From the NCBI RefSeq assembly GCF_900188175.1, contig NZ_FZOQ01000029.1:1-64000 (forward strand): a stretch of 64,000 nucleotides of DNA. The letters run 5' to 3'. Below are positions 25,447 to 33,261 of this stretch, one piece after another. The stretch is from Pontibacter ummariensis. GTDB taxonomy: Bacteria > Bacteroidota > Bacteroidia > Cytophagales > Hymenobacteraceae. The position numbers and the translations under genes were made by a program. The notes under the pieces are model-generated. The model did not search any database, had not been told where the DNA came from, and worked only from the letters and a program-made list of their open reading frames with translations. Every line of letters starts with the position of its first letter. The stretch's first letter is position 1.

Positions 25447-26952
25447 ATGCTAAAAACAGCTACCACCCTTAGGCTTGTTTATTTTATGGCGTTGCTGATC
25501 GGCTTCGCTTCCTGTAACGAAGACACCATAGAACCAGAAGGAGGAGGGTCTATCAGAGGTGTCGTGTTAGATGCTGAAACGAACTCTCCTGTTCAGGCTG
25601 TGAGCATCACCACCAATCCTGCTACTTCAGCGGTAGTAACCGATGAGAATGGCACTTTTGCCATCGCAGATATCCAGGGTGGTGATTACAGCATCATGGC
25701 CCAAAAGCTGGGTTATAAGATGAAGACAGTTACAGTGGCTGTCAAAAACTTGAAGCAGAGTAATGTAACGATGGTGTTGGAGGATGCCACTGGCGGAGGC
25801 CTGGCACCGGGTAAAGCAAGTAACCCCTCCCCAGCCGAAAACGCCACAGCGCAGCCCATTGATGTAACACTTAAATGGAAGGCCCCGACCGCCGGCAGCG
25901 GAGATACCATAAGCTATGATGTTTACTTGTATGAATCGGGCAACACAGAAAAAAAGAGAATAGCGGAAGCAGTATCAGACACGAGTATAGTTGCCCGCAA
26001 CCTGAAATACAATACGACTTACTTTTGGCAGGTTGTGGTTAAGGACGAAAGTGGCAGGGTGACGAACAGCGACGTATGGAGCTTTAACACGGTGCCAGTG
26101 CCTGCTAACCGCTATCTTTTTGCCCGTGCTGCTACCGACGGCGACTATAACGTGTACAGCTCGGATGGCACAGAGGCCAACACCTTTCGTCTGACTTCCA
26201 GCTTTAGCCGCGAGTGGTGGCCTGTGCTTAACCCGAAGCGCGATATCATCGCCTATTCCTCCAATGTGGGGGTGGAGCCGCAGATCTATGTGATGAACCG
26301 CGACGGCTCTGACAAAAAGCAGGTGACCAGTATCCCGGTAGTGGGGTACCACAACCAAGGCATTGGCTTTGCATGGGCGCCGGATGGGGGACAGTTGCTG
26401 TATGCCAATTATGATAACCTGTACCGGATTGAGCGGGATGGTTCCGGTCTGACCTTGATCGCCAAAGCACCTGCTAACCGCCACTTTAGGATGGTGGACT
26501 GGACAGATCGGGGAGATAAAATCGTGGCACAAACCATTGGCTCAAACATTAACGACGCTGAGATTTACATTATGAATGCCGATGGCTCTGACATGCAACT
26601 CCTCGTGGAGAACGTGCCAGGCCGTGTGGAGAGCCCCTCATTCTCGATTGATGGATCGGAGGTTTTATACACCCGGGATGTGGCGGGTTTCGAGAATGCC
26701 GAGGGCCGCCAGCTGAACTCCCATATTTTTAGAAGAAAGGTAGATGGATCAGGTTTGGTGGACTTATCCGAGAACAAGCCTGCCGGGACCAACGACCTGC
26801 TCCCTCGCTACTCCCCAAATGGGGCGAAAGTAATTTTTGTAAACACCCCGAACGATGGCCTTGGCCCTTACGACGTGTACATGATGGACGCAACAGACGG
26901 GAAAAACCGGGTGAAGCTGTTCTCGAACGCTACTATGCCAGACTGGAAGTAG
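25447..26952 (+). CDS. Lipoprotein with carboxypeptidase-regulatory, FnIII-like and TolB-type propeller domains
   Basis: This 501-residue lipoprotein has a signal ending FASC (Cys23). Residues about 34-110 are a carboxypeptidase regulatory-like beta domain (GSIRGVVLDAETNSPVQAV). Residues about 125-217 are fibronectin-III-like (PIDVTLKWKAP, YNTTYFWQVVVKD). From 220 to the end, five blades with the PD40/TolB pattern recur (IYVMNRDGSDKKQV, LYRIERDGSGLTLI, IYIMNADGSDMQLL, IFRRKVDGSGLVDL, VYMMDATDGKNRV). It is a surface or periplasmic binding scaffold with no enzyme motif. It lies after the curli genes on the same strand but behind its own gap, so a role in fibre attachment is only suggested by location. 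Confidence 0.88.
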   Translation: MLKTATTLRLVYFMALLIGFASCNEDTIEPEGGGSIRGVVLDAETNSPVQAVSITTNPATSAVVTDENGTFAIADIQGGDYSIMAQKLGYKMKTVTVAVKNLKQSNVTMVLEDATGGGLAPGKASNPSPAENATAQPIDVTLKWKAPTAGSGDTISYDVYLYESGNTEKKRIAEAVSDTSIVARNLKYNTTYFWQVVVKDESGRVTNSDVWSFNTVPVPANRYLFARAATDGDYNVYSSDGTEANTFRLTSSFSREWWPVLNPKRDIIAYSSNVGVEPQIYVMNRDGSDKKQVTSIPVVGYHNQGIGFAWAPDGGQLLYANYDNLYRIERDGSGLTLIAKAPANRHFRMVDWTDRGDKIVAQTIGSNINDAEIYIMNADGSDMQLLVENVPGRVESPSFSIDGSEVLYTRDVAGFENAEGRQLNSHIFRRKVDGSGLVDLSENKPAGTNDLLPRYSPNGAKVIFVNTPNDGLGPYDVYMMDATDGKNRVKLFSNATMPDWK

Positions 26953-26975
26953 TGATCTAACTTTGTATAAACTGA

Positions 26976-27013
26976 CAGAAGAGGTGTGGCTTGTAGTCAT
27001 ACCTCTTCTGCTT
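26976..27013 (+). terminator. Hairpin after the propeller lipoprotein gene
   Basis: CAGAAGAGGT (26976-26985) pairs perfectly with ACCTCTTCTG (27001-27010), followed by CTTT. The T tract is short, so termination may be incomplete. Confidence 0.6.
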
Positions 27014-27151
27014 TAAGGGCTAGAGTTAGCTCTTAAAGCAGAAAACAAGGCTGCTGTCAAAAGCTCTCAAAGAAGGGTAAGCAACTAGACGAAATTTCAA
27101 ACTCTCAGCTCCCTACTGTTGTTCTATAGAGGGTATAAAGAGTAAAAGGGG

Positions 27152-27448
27152 ATGGTGAAAAGCAAGGAAGAACTAGTATGCGAGCTGTGTGGCAGAGAGG
27201 TGCAGAGCCTCTCGCGGCATCACTTGGTTCCACGAGAGGAGGGAGGACGCTACGGTGCTACTGCCGACCTTTGCCAGCCTTGCCACAGCACCTTACACCT
27301 TACATTTTCTAACCGGGACCTGGCTACCCAATACAACTCCATTCCTGCCTTGCAAGAAGCAGAGCCGCTTCAAAAATACCTGAAGTGGGTACGTGGCAAA
27401 CGTATCGAGCGAATCTCCAACCGCAGAGGAAGGGGAAAAAGAAAGTAA
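27152..27448 (+). CDS. Small HNH-like zinc protein
   Basis: This 98-residue basic protein has CELC (Cys10, Cys13), then LSRHHLVPREEGG (His23, His24), and CQPCHSTLH (Cys41, Cys44, His45, His49). This is the arrangement of an HNH nuclease fold stabilised by a four-Cys zinc site, with DLCxxCHxxLH as the third element. The C-terminus is very basic (RGKRIERISNRRGRGKRK), suiting nucleic-acid binding. It is too short for a restriction enzyme with a recognition domain and no mobile element is adjacent. The role is unknown. It converges on the pncB-type gene 37 bp away, with no clear terminator between. Confidence 0.8.
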   Translation: MVKSKEELVCELCGREVQSLSRHHLVPREEGGRYGATADLCQPCHSTLHLTFSNRDLATQYNSIPALQEAEPLQKYLKWVRGKRIERISNRRGRGKRK

Positions 27449-27485
27449 GCGCCGAATGATCAGAATCAAGTGGAGCGATGCAGGA

Positions 27486-28949
27486 TTATTCATTTCGTAG
27501 CTTCAGAATAAGCGCTGTTTTATAGTGGTGCAGGCTTTCCTCCAGACCCGCAGGATAGCTGTGCGGGTTCAGGTAACGGCGGATACTTTCGTGCAGCTTA
27601 CTCAGCTCTTCTTTGGCCGTGGCCTGTATGCTCTGCAGGTCTGGCAGCGTGTACGTTAACTTTCCTTGCTCGAACACTGGCACGAGTAACTCCTTGTATT
27701 TAGTGTCGGGTGCAATGCTCTTGCGGCGCGTGCTGTCCAATGGGTCCACGATCCGGAGGTGATCCGGCAGGCTTTCCAGTTGGTTATAGATCATGTCAGC
27801 CATATAGCCGGAGTCATCCATATAACGGCGCACCTGCAGTTTTCCGGGGTTAGAGGTTTTTACCAGTTGCTCCGATAGCTTTATCTTATATTCCCAGTCC
27901 CCTTGCTCTGTACGGAGTGCTGCCAGCTTGTACACGCCTCCCAATGCCGGTTGGTCGTAGGCGGTTACCATTTTGGTGCCGATGCCCCATACGTTGATTT
28001 TTGCCCCTTCCTGCTTTAAGTGGGTGATCAGGCGTTCGTCCAGGTCGTTGCTGGCCACAATGTTCGTGTCTGTGAAGCCTGCTGCATCCAGCAGCTTGCG
28101 TGCCTCCACGCTCAGGTAGGTAAGGTCTCCGGAGTCAAGGCGAATGCCACCGAGTTTAAAACCTTTCGGCCCCAGCTTCTGAGCCGTAGAAATCGCTTTC
28201 TTGACACCCTCCAACGTGTCATAAGTATCCACTAAAAAGACGGTGTCCTGCGGGAAGGCGTCTCCGTAGGCTTCGAACGCCTCTTCCTCTGAGTCGAAGG
28301 CCTGTACCCAGCTATGGGCATGTGTGCCGCGCACGGGAATATTATAGTGCTGCCCGGCAAGGAGGTCAGACGTCGCACTCACACCCCCAATATAAGCGGC
28401 CCGTGCGGCAGACAGCGCCCCGTCTATTCCCTGTGCCCGGCGCATCCCAAACTCAATTACCTGGTCGCCTTTGGCTGCGTCCACAATACGCGCTGCCTTG
28501 GTGGCGATGAGGGTCTGAAAGTTAAGGATGGTAAGCAAGGGAGTCTCGATGAGCTGTGCCTGCAGGAGTGGCCCTGTTACCCGAATCAGTGGCTCGCTCG
28601 GGAACACCACAGTCCCTTCCGGAACGGCATCTACACTACAGGAAAACTCCATGTTACGCAGGTAATCCAGGAAGCCCTGTTCAAACAAAGGCTGTCCCTG
28701 GCTTCCTTTCAGGCTGGCCAGGTAGGCCAGGTCCTCGTCCCGGAAACGCAGGTCCTGTAAGTACTGCACCACGTGTTCCAGGCCAGCGGCAATGGTGTAG
28801 CCTCCCGTAAAAGGGTTTTTGCGGAAGTACAGGTGAAAAACGGCCTCCTGTTCTGCCTTCCCGCTTTTCCAGTAGCCATAGGCCATCGTGAGTTGGTACA
28901 GGTCTGTCAGCAGTGAAAGGGAGGTTGCGTAGATGTCTTTTAGAGCCAT
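27486..28949 (-). CDS. pncB: Nicotinate phosphoribosyltransferase
   Basis: This 487-residue enzyme of NAD salvage converts nicotinate and PRPP to nicotinate mononucleotide. The N-terminus LLTDLYQLTMAYGYWKSGKAEQEAVFHLYFRKNPFTGGYTIAAGLE is diagnostic of the family. The phosphate-binding and catalytic stretches VIEFGMRRAQGIDGALSAARAAYIGGVSATSDLLAG, GTHAHSWVQAF and KLGGIRLDSGDL follow in the expected order. Length is that of the long bacterial type. It is monocistronic and leftward, divergent from the DUF6687-like gene, with which it shares a 164-bp intergenic space. Confidence 0.96.
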   Translation of the reverse strand: MALKDIYATSLSLLTDLYQLTMAYGYWKSGKAEQEAVFHLYFRKNPFTGGYTIAAGLEHVVQYLQDLRFRDEDLAYLASLKGSQGQPLFEQGFLDYLRNMEFSCSVDAVPEGTVVFPSEPLIRVTGPLLQAQLIETPLLTILNFQTLIATKAARIVDAAKGDQVIEFGMRRAQGIDGALSAARAAYIGGVSATSDLLAGQHYNIPVRGTHAHSWVQAFDSEEEAFEAYGDAFPQDTVFLVDTYDTLEGVKKAISTAQKLGPKGFKLGGIRLDSGDLTYLSVEARKLLDAAGFTDTNIVASNDLDERLITHLKQEGAKINVWGIGTKMVTAYDQPALGGVYKLAALRTEQGDWEYKIKLSEQLVKTSNPGKLQVRRYMDDSGYMADMIYNQLESLPDHLRIVDPLDSTRRKSIAPDTKYKELLVPVFEQGKLTYTLPDLQSIQATAKEELSKLHESIRRYLNPHSYPAGLEESLHHYKTALILKLRNE

Positions 28950-29113
28950 GGCGGCAAATTATGAATTATGCATAAGAAATTAAACAGCGAAAGGGCCGCC
29001 ACTAGTAGGCTGTGCTTCCTCTGTTAGCGAATTAGCTGCCCTGCTTTACGGTAATTGGGGCTAACAAAGACAAAAAGCCTTGCGTCTTAAGCCTTAGGTA
29101 CGCAACTTTAGGC

Positions 29114-30166
29114 ATGCAGAAAAGACAGTTTATACCTTTCTCAGAGGTCAAGAAAAAGAAAGCCATTGTGGTAGACAGCACGCACCCGAACGGGGTGATG
29201 CTATCACACTGGAAGGGGGCGCCAACTCCTGCTGAAATACGGGATGACACGAGTGCAGCAATTGTCCTGAACGCTTTACGACAGGGCCTGCCCTCGCTCG
29301 ACTTACCTTATGTAACAGCCAACCATTTCGATATAGACGGTTTTGTGGGGGTGTGGGCCTTGCTGAACCCGGCACTGGCTTTGGAAAACGAGGAACTGTT
29401 ACGGCAGATGGCCCTAATCGGAGATTTCCGGGAGCTGGACCTGAACCATCCGCTGGCAGGGGAGGCCCTGAAATTGGTGTGCTGGATTAATGCCAAAGAG
29501 CGGGAGCTATTCTACAAACCCTTTGCCGCGGATGAGATGGAGGAGAAGGAAGCCGCCCAGTGCGCCCAGAAGTTCCGGTACTTTTTACGGGAGTTTAACG
29601 CTGTGTTGAAGGACCCGGATTGGGAGAAAGGCGCCTGGGAGGATGAGGTGGCAAGTGTGCTCCTCGGCTATCGGGACATGTACAAGCCGGACACTAAAAT
29701 CGAACGTTACCCAGACGTTGGCTTGGTGATCGTTCAAACACCACATCCGCTGCATTATTACGCGCTGTTCAGTCGTACCCAGGGCTTTGATATGGTACTG
29801 ACCTGCTATGAGCAAAACCGCTATGAACTAGAGTACAAGTACACCACGTGGGTCGACATCGCCACGCGCCCAACTTTGCCCCGCCTGAGCATGGCCCCAC
29901 TGGCAGAGCGCCTGAATGCCCTGGAAACCTCTGGTCGCTTGTGGACACATGATGCTGTTACTGAAACAGGGCCCCTCTTGCGTTTAGAGGGGTCAGGGCT
30001 GAGCCGGTCTGAAGCATACGATAACCCGACAGAGCGGGAAATCTATTCTTCTTCCATCCCTGTAGGGCAGTTCAAGGCAGAAGTCCTGCACTTTTACCGC
30101 GAGGCCTACGCAGGCATCTCCCCGAAGCAGCATTGGACCTGGAAAGAGGTGAAGGAGTTAAGTTAG
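29114..30166 (+). CDS. Uncharacterised protein, DUF6687-like
   Basis: This 350-residue soluble protein has no signal peptide. Conserved-looking blocks are IVVDSTHPNGVMLSHWKGAPTP (about 18-40), DTSAAIVLNAL, VTANHFDIDGFVGVWALLNP (about 73-92) and GDFRELD. The NHFDIDG segment resembles the His/Asp metal-binding steps of DHH-type phosphoesterases, but the rest does not show that fold clearly. I recall a family called DUF6687 with this start; this is recognition from memory. It is monocistronic with its own terminator and divergent from pncB. No function is assigned. Confidence 0.75.
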   Translation: MQKRQFIPFSEVKKKKAIVVDSTHPNGVMLSHWKGAPTPAEIRDDTSAAIVLNALRQGLPSLDLPYVTANHFDIDGFVGVWALLNPALALENEELLRQMALIGDFRELDLNHPLAGEALKLVCWINAKERELFYKPFAADEMEEKEAAQCAQKFRYFLREFNAVLKDPDWEKGAWEDEVASVLLGYRDMYKPDTKIERYPDVGLVIVQTPHPLHYYALFSRTQGFDMVLTCYEQNRYELEYKYTTWVDIATRPTLPRLSMAPLAERLNALETSGRLWTHDAVTETGPLLRLEGSGLSRSEAYDNPTEREIYSSSIPVGQFKAEVLHFYREAYAGISPKQHWTWKEVKELS

Positions 30167-30188
30167 CGTTCTCGACACGTACAGGGAC

Positions 30189-30228
30189 AAAGCCCCGGCA
30201 GACCTTTAAAAGGCTTGCCGGGGCTTTT
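30189..30228 (+). terminator. Terminator of the DUF6687-like gene
   Basis: AAAGCCCCGGCA (30189-30200) pairs with TGCCGGGGCTTT (30216-30227), and CCTTT/AAAGG can pair in the loop. It begins 22 bp after the stop codon and ends in T4. Confidence 0.85.
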
Positions 30229-30515
30229 ACTTTTAATACCATTTCTTCACGAAAGATGCAGGCAGAAGCGTTCCCTTTATCTTACAAATGCACCTCTTGT
30301 AACTGTAGCGCCTGTAGTCCTACTCAAGAGCTCTTTCCTTTTTGAATGATTGTGGTACTTGTACAAACCTTCGGTTTAGTAACCCCTTAAAATTAGCAAT
30401 AGAGGCTGTTGTTGTTAATTCTCTAAAAAAAATTATTAGTATTTTTTATAAAATTACGTATACATAGTAAAATAGTGATATACTTGTGAAGTAGATCAGA
30501 CAACACAACAACCGT
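30229..30515. other. Gene-free region before the universal stress gene
   Basis: No supported gene. The last 100 bp are AT-rich with TATACTTG at about 30479-30486, one mismatch from TAnnTTTG and a possible -7 element for the stress-protein gene. Confidence 0.4.
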
Positions 30516-31364
30516 ATGAGAAAGATACTATGTCCCACTGACTTCTCTGCTACCTCGGGAAAGGCGATTGATTATGCTGTGTACATTGCACAGCATGCGG
30601 GGGCGCACCTGTCGTTAGTGCATGTGATACACCTGCCAATCGTTGATACGTCCGAAACAGCTATGGTGGCTAGCGAACTGCTGGGGGAGCAGATGCGCGA
30701 TGCCGCCGAGCAGTTACAGGCTATATGCCGTCACCTGGAAGAGAAGTATGGGGCAAACCGGGACGGTGAGTTTACCTGCGACTACATCCTGAAAGAGGCG
30801 CTTCTTACGGACATCACAGAGCAGTTAACCGCAGAGGAAGGGTATGACCTGATCGTGATGGGGACCACGGGGCGCGACAATACGCTTGAGGAACTCTTGA
30901 TTGGCAGTAACACGGAGACGATCATAGAAGAAGTGGAGTGCCCGGTGCTTTCTATTCCTGCAACCGGCACGTCTCCAAAGATAGAAAAGATCATTTATGC
31001 CTCAGACTACAGCAAGGAGGACCAGGTGGCCCTGGGAAAAGTAGTGGAGTTAGGGAGTTATTTCAGTGCGGAGATAGAAGTGGTACACGTGGTAAAGTCG
31101 GAGGAAGATCATGAGAAGGCGGAGGCTTTCTGGAAAGAGCTGCAGCATCAGTTTCCGGGGGTGCCCCTTACGTTCCACGAAGTGCATAACAGGCATCGCG
31201 CCGAGGGGCTGAAGGCATACTATAAAGAGACTGGGGGCGACGTGTTGGCTATTGTGCGAAAGAAAAAGGGCTTTCTGAGAGAGCTGTTTACACAGAGCCT
31301 TGCCGAAAAGATGACGTACCAGGCGGAAGTGCCCTTGCTGGTGCTGCATGGCAAGAAGGCTTAA
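30516..31364 (+). CDS. Tandem universal stress protein
   Basis: This 282-residue protein contains two Usp domains (about 1-147 and 150-280). The first is complete, with MRKILCPTDFSATSGKAIDYAV and the nucleotide-binding signature MGTTGRDNTLEELLIGSNTETIIEEVECPVLSIP. The second starts IEKIIYASDYSKEDQVALGKVVELGSYF but has lost the Gly-rich nucleotide loop, being RKKKGFLRELFTQSLAEKMTYQAEVPLLVL instead. One domain therefore probably binds ATP while the other only dimerises. It acts in the cytosol in stress or low-energy survival by analogy with the family. It is monocistronic. Confidence 0.93.
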   Translation: MRKILCPTDFSATSGKAIDYAVYIAQHAGAHLSLVHVIHLPIVDTSETAMVASELLGEQMRDAAEQLQAICRHLEEKYGANRDGEFTCDYILKEALLTDITEQLTAEEGYDLIVMGTTGRDNTLEELLIGSNTETIIEEVECPVLSIPATGTSPKIEKIIYASDYSKEDQVALGKVVELGSYFSAEIEVVHVVKSEEDHEKAEAFWKELQHQFPGVPLTFHEVHNRHRAEGLKAYYKETGGDVLAIVRKKKGFLRELFTQSLAEKMTYQAEVPLLVLHGKKA

Positions 31365-31365
31365 T

Positions 31366-31404
31366 AAAAAAGTGGACCTGGTTTTCACCAAAGCCCACTT
31401 TTTG
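31366..31404. terminator. Bidirectional terminator between the stress-protein gene and the Cys-rich lipoprotein gene
   Basis: AAAAAGTGG (31367-31375) pairs with CCACTTTTT (31395-31403), with GGT/ACC pairing inside. A and T runs on both sides suit both converging genes. Confidence 0.85.
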
Positions 31405-31424
31405 CTGGACGGTCTTACTGATTG

Positions 31425-31841
31425 TTACATGTCCCGCACGGCATCTTCATCAAAGATATGGCCCAGGTCTTCACTGCATACCAGGCAATTGTAACGGCCA
31501 TAAGTTTCAATGGCCTTGATCAGGGGCAGGTTACGGAAAGAGCCCTTGCCTTTGCACTCCAGTAGTACCGGGCAATCGTGCTGCACATGGAAGATATCCG
31601 CAACGCCATCTTCACAGATCCACACGCGCTTCTCCATCATTTCCTGTGGCACATAAAAGAAATCCGGCGCAGGCCTTGGCTCCACAGCGGCGACAGCCGC
31701 TTCTGCAGGGGCTTCTGTGCCAGCAGCAGCACTTGTTGCCTCTTCTGTTTTTGGCTGGCAGGAGAAGAGGGTGCTACAGGTAAAAAGAAGCAGGGAATAT
31801 TTAAACGTTTTACTAACAGTAGAAGGTAGGGTGAAATGCAT
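31425..31841 (-). CDS. Lipoprotein with an unassigned Cys-rich module
   Basis: This 138-residue lipoprotein has a signal ending LFSC (Cys28). An Ala/Glu-rich spacer (30-60) leads to a C-terminal module with Cys76, Cys90, Cys96, Cys119 and Cys122. The pattern VWIC-x13-C-x5-CK...YGR-x-x-C is also present, with identical Cys spacing, at the end of the nuclease encoded just upstream. The five Cys suggest disulfides or a zinc site. I recognise no named family. A -7 element TATCTTTG lies 25 bp upstream, so it can be expressed separately from the nuclease gene. Confidence 0.82.
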   Translation of the reverse strand: MHFTLPSTVSKTFKYSLLLFTCSTLFSCQPKTEEATSAAAGTEAPAEAAVAAVEPRPAPDFFYVPQEMMEKRVWICEDGVADIFHVQHDCPVLLECKGKGSFRNLPLIKAIETYGRYNCLVCSEDLGHIFDEDAVRDM

Positions 31842-31865
31842 CTGTCTTTAAATCTTGGGTAAAAC

Positions 31866-31873
31866 CAAAGATA
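31866..31873 (-). promoter_or_regulatory. -7 element for the Cys-rich lipoprotein gene
   Basis: On the minus strand the sequence reads TATCTTTG, an exact TAnnTTTG, 25 bp before the start codon. No TTG at the -33 distance is seen. Confidence 0.4.
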
Positions 31874-31886
31874 AGGACTTTAGGGC

Positions 31887-32741
31887 TTACTTTCCGCACG
31901 TTTTGTCCGGGCGGCGGCCATACTCGCGAATAGCAACGGCCTCGCTTACTGCAATCACTTCGGCTTTACAGCGCTTCAGTGAATAGCAGTCCCTATTGTA
32001 ATAGTAGACGTTAGAGCCAGAGCTGTTACAGATGTAGACGGTGCGTTTGGTGGCTCCAGTTGGTATGGGAGCCTGTGCCGATGCTGTTTCGGTTTTGGGA
32101 TCCGTGCTTCCGCCGCTTCGCTTCTCCTTCCGATAATCCCAAGGAGCCACCGGGTTGGCGTCCTGCCAGAGCCCGCGCTTGAATCGACGGGCGTCTGCCT
32201 CCAGGTTTGCCAGGTTTTTGTCCTTTGAGTAGGCTTTGTAGTGCCAGGCGTAGCCGTTACGGACGAGTTCCTCGTTCAGGCTTCGGCCATCCGGTAAAAT
32301 GATTGTGCCCACGGTGCGGCCATAGCGATCTGTGTTATGAGCGATCAGGCGTACGTTCTTGCCGAAGGCCAGGTCGGAAGTGTACTGGCGGGCCCGCTGC
32401 CCAAAAGCCTGTGTTTTCTCTGGCGTGTCTACGCCATACAAGCGGACTGTTACAGCTTGCCCATTACGGAGTAGTTCAATCGTATCGCCATCCTTTATCC
32501 CAATCACCTTGTCTCCTGCCACTGTGGAAGGTCTTTCCTCCCTCGGGTCTTCCTGTTGCGGAGGCACTGGCTCTGTTGGAATGGCTGCTGAGCCTGGTTC
32601 TGGCTGCTCTATCTCCTCTGTCTCTTTTTCCAGAATGGCCTGCTGCCGTTCGCGGAACTGCTCCTTTGCCTCTCCTTTGTCCTGTTGGCAGGAGCCCGCC
32701 ATGATAAGGACAACAAGTAATAAATGGGTGTACTTCTTCAT
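31887..32741 (-). CDS. Thermonuclease-family lipoprotein with C-terminal Cys-rich module
   Basis: This 284-residue lipoprotein has a signal ending MAGSC (Cys18) and an acidic/Pro-rich linker to about residue 70. The staphylococcal-nuclease fold (about 75-200) has IKDGDT (Asp84, Asp86), VRLYGVDTPE (Arg100, Asp105, Glu108) and DRYGR (Arg142), all the catalytic positions. After a linker comes the module VYIC-x13-C-x5-CK...YGR (Cys238, Cys252, Cys258, Cys282), shared with the neighbouring lipoprotein. It should be a calcium-dependent nuclease held on the outer membrane, perhaps digesting extracellular DNA. It has its own promoter-like -7 element. Confidence 0.92.
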   Translation of the reverse strand: MKKYTHLLLVVLIMAGSCQQDKGEAKEQFRERQQAILEKETEEIEQPEPGSAAIPTEPVPPQQEDPREERPSTVAGDKVIGIKDGDTIELLRNGQAVTVRLYGVDTPEKTQAFGQRARQYTSDLAFGKNVRLIAHNTDRYGRTVGTIILPDGRSLNEELVRNGYAWHYKAYSKDKNLANLEADARRFKRGLWQDANPVAPWDYRKEKRSGGSTDPKTETASAQAPIPTGATKRTVYICNSSGSNVYYYNRDCYSLKRCKAEVIAVSEAVAIREYGRRPDKTCGK

Positions 32742-32761
32742 TTATAAGATTACTGTAAGTA

Positions 32762-32769
32762 CAAAAGTA
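32762..32769 (-). promoter_or_regulatory. -7 element for the nuclease lipoprotein gene
   Basis: The minus strand reads TACTTTTG (exact TAnnTTTG), 20 bp before the start codon. CTG 20 bp further upstream is one mismatch from the -33 TTG. Confidence 0.45.
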
Positions 32770-32825
32770 CACAGGCTCTGGAGGAAAAACAGAGGCTGCC
32801 AGCTCTTTTTGTATGGCCTTAAAAG

Positions 32826-32851
32826 AAAAACCCCTTGCTGTTAAACAGGGG
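32826..32851 (-). terminator. Terminator of the small acidic lipoprotein gene
   Basis: On the minus strand CCCCT...AGGGG form a stem followed by T5. It starts 34 bp past the stop codon at 32886. Confidence 0.65.
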
Positions 32852-32885
32852 CTTCGAACATAGCAGCTGGTGTTCTTAAAACTGT

Positions 32886-33122
32886 TTATTCCATAACAGG
32901 CGCTTCTTCTCCCTCTCTTACCTCCAGGGAGTCCTGCACATCAGGGTCCATGTCCGTATCGGGTCGGGTAGGGGCTACGGTGGGGGCACGCGGGTGCTCC
33001 GCTGAAACAGGAATATCGGGGCCTTCTGCCTCGTCGGCTTCCTCCACTTCCTGCTGGCCGCAGGAGACGCTAGCCAGGGAAAGTGCAATCAGAAAGAATA
33101 AGGTATAAACGAGTCTTTTCAT
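32886..33122 (-). CDS. Small acidic lipoprotein
   Basis: I start at the ATG at 33120-33122 (78 residues). The frame is open further upstream but runs through the terminator hairpin of the next gene, so the longer form is not credible. The signal peptide ends ASVSC (Cys21). The mature part is short, acidic and Pro-rich (EVEEADEAEGPDIPVSAE, TRPDTDMDPDVQDS), with no recognisable domain. It is probably an unstructured surface or periplasmic lipoprotein. No function is assigned. Confidence 0.7.
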   Translation of the reverse strand: MKRLVYTLFFLIALSLASVSCGQQEVEEADEAEGPDIPVSAEHPRAPTVAPTRPDTDMDPDVQDSLEVREGEEAPVME

Positions 33123-33211
33123 AGTCTGTAGCTTGTGATTCATTACTGAATACGGAGGTTGCCTAACATATTGTTTGCCTGATGCTGTTTGTTTTAAGAA
33201 AGGGCAAAAGA

Positions 33212-33241
33212 AAAATCCCCACCAGGTGGCGGGGATTTTCT
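33212..33241 (-). terminator. Terminator of the propeller-amidohydrolase gene
   Basis: AAAATCCCC (33212-33220) pairs perfectly with GGGGATTTT (33231-33239), with CC/GG extending it. On the minus strand it is followed by T-rich sequence. It lies 20 bp past the stop codon at 33262. Confidence 0.85.
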
Positions 33242-33261
33242 GTTGACTGTTATCTGTGTTG

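Noticed and set aside
31866..31873. Treating the Cys-rich lipoprotein and the nuclease as strictly one operon
   Set aside because: An exact -7 element lies between them, so separate transcription of the lipoprotein gene is possible; I leave the operon question open.
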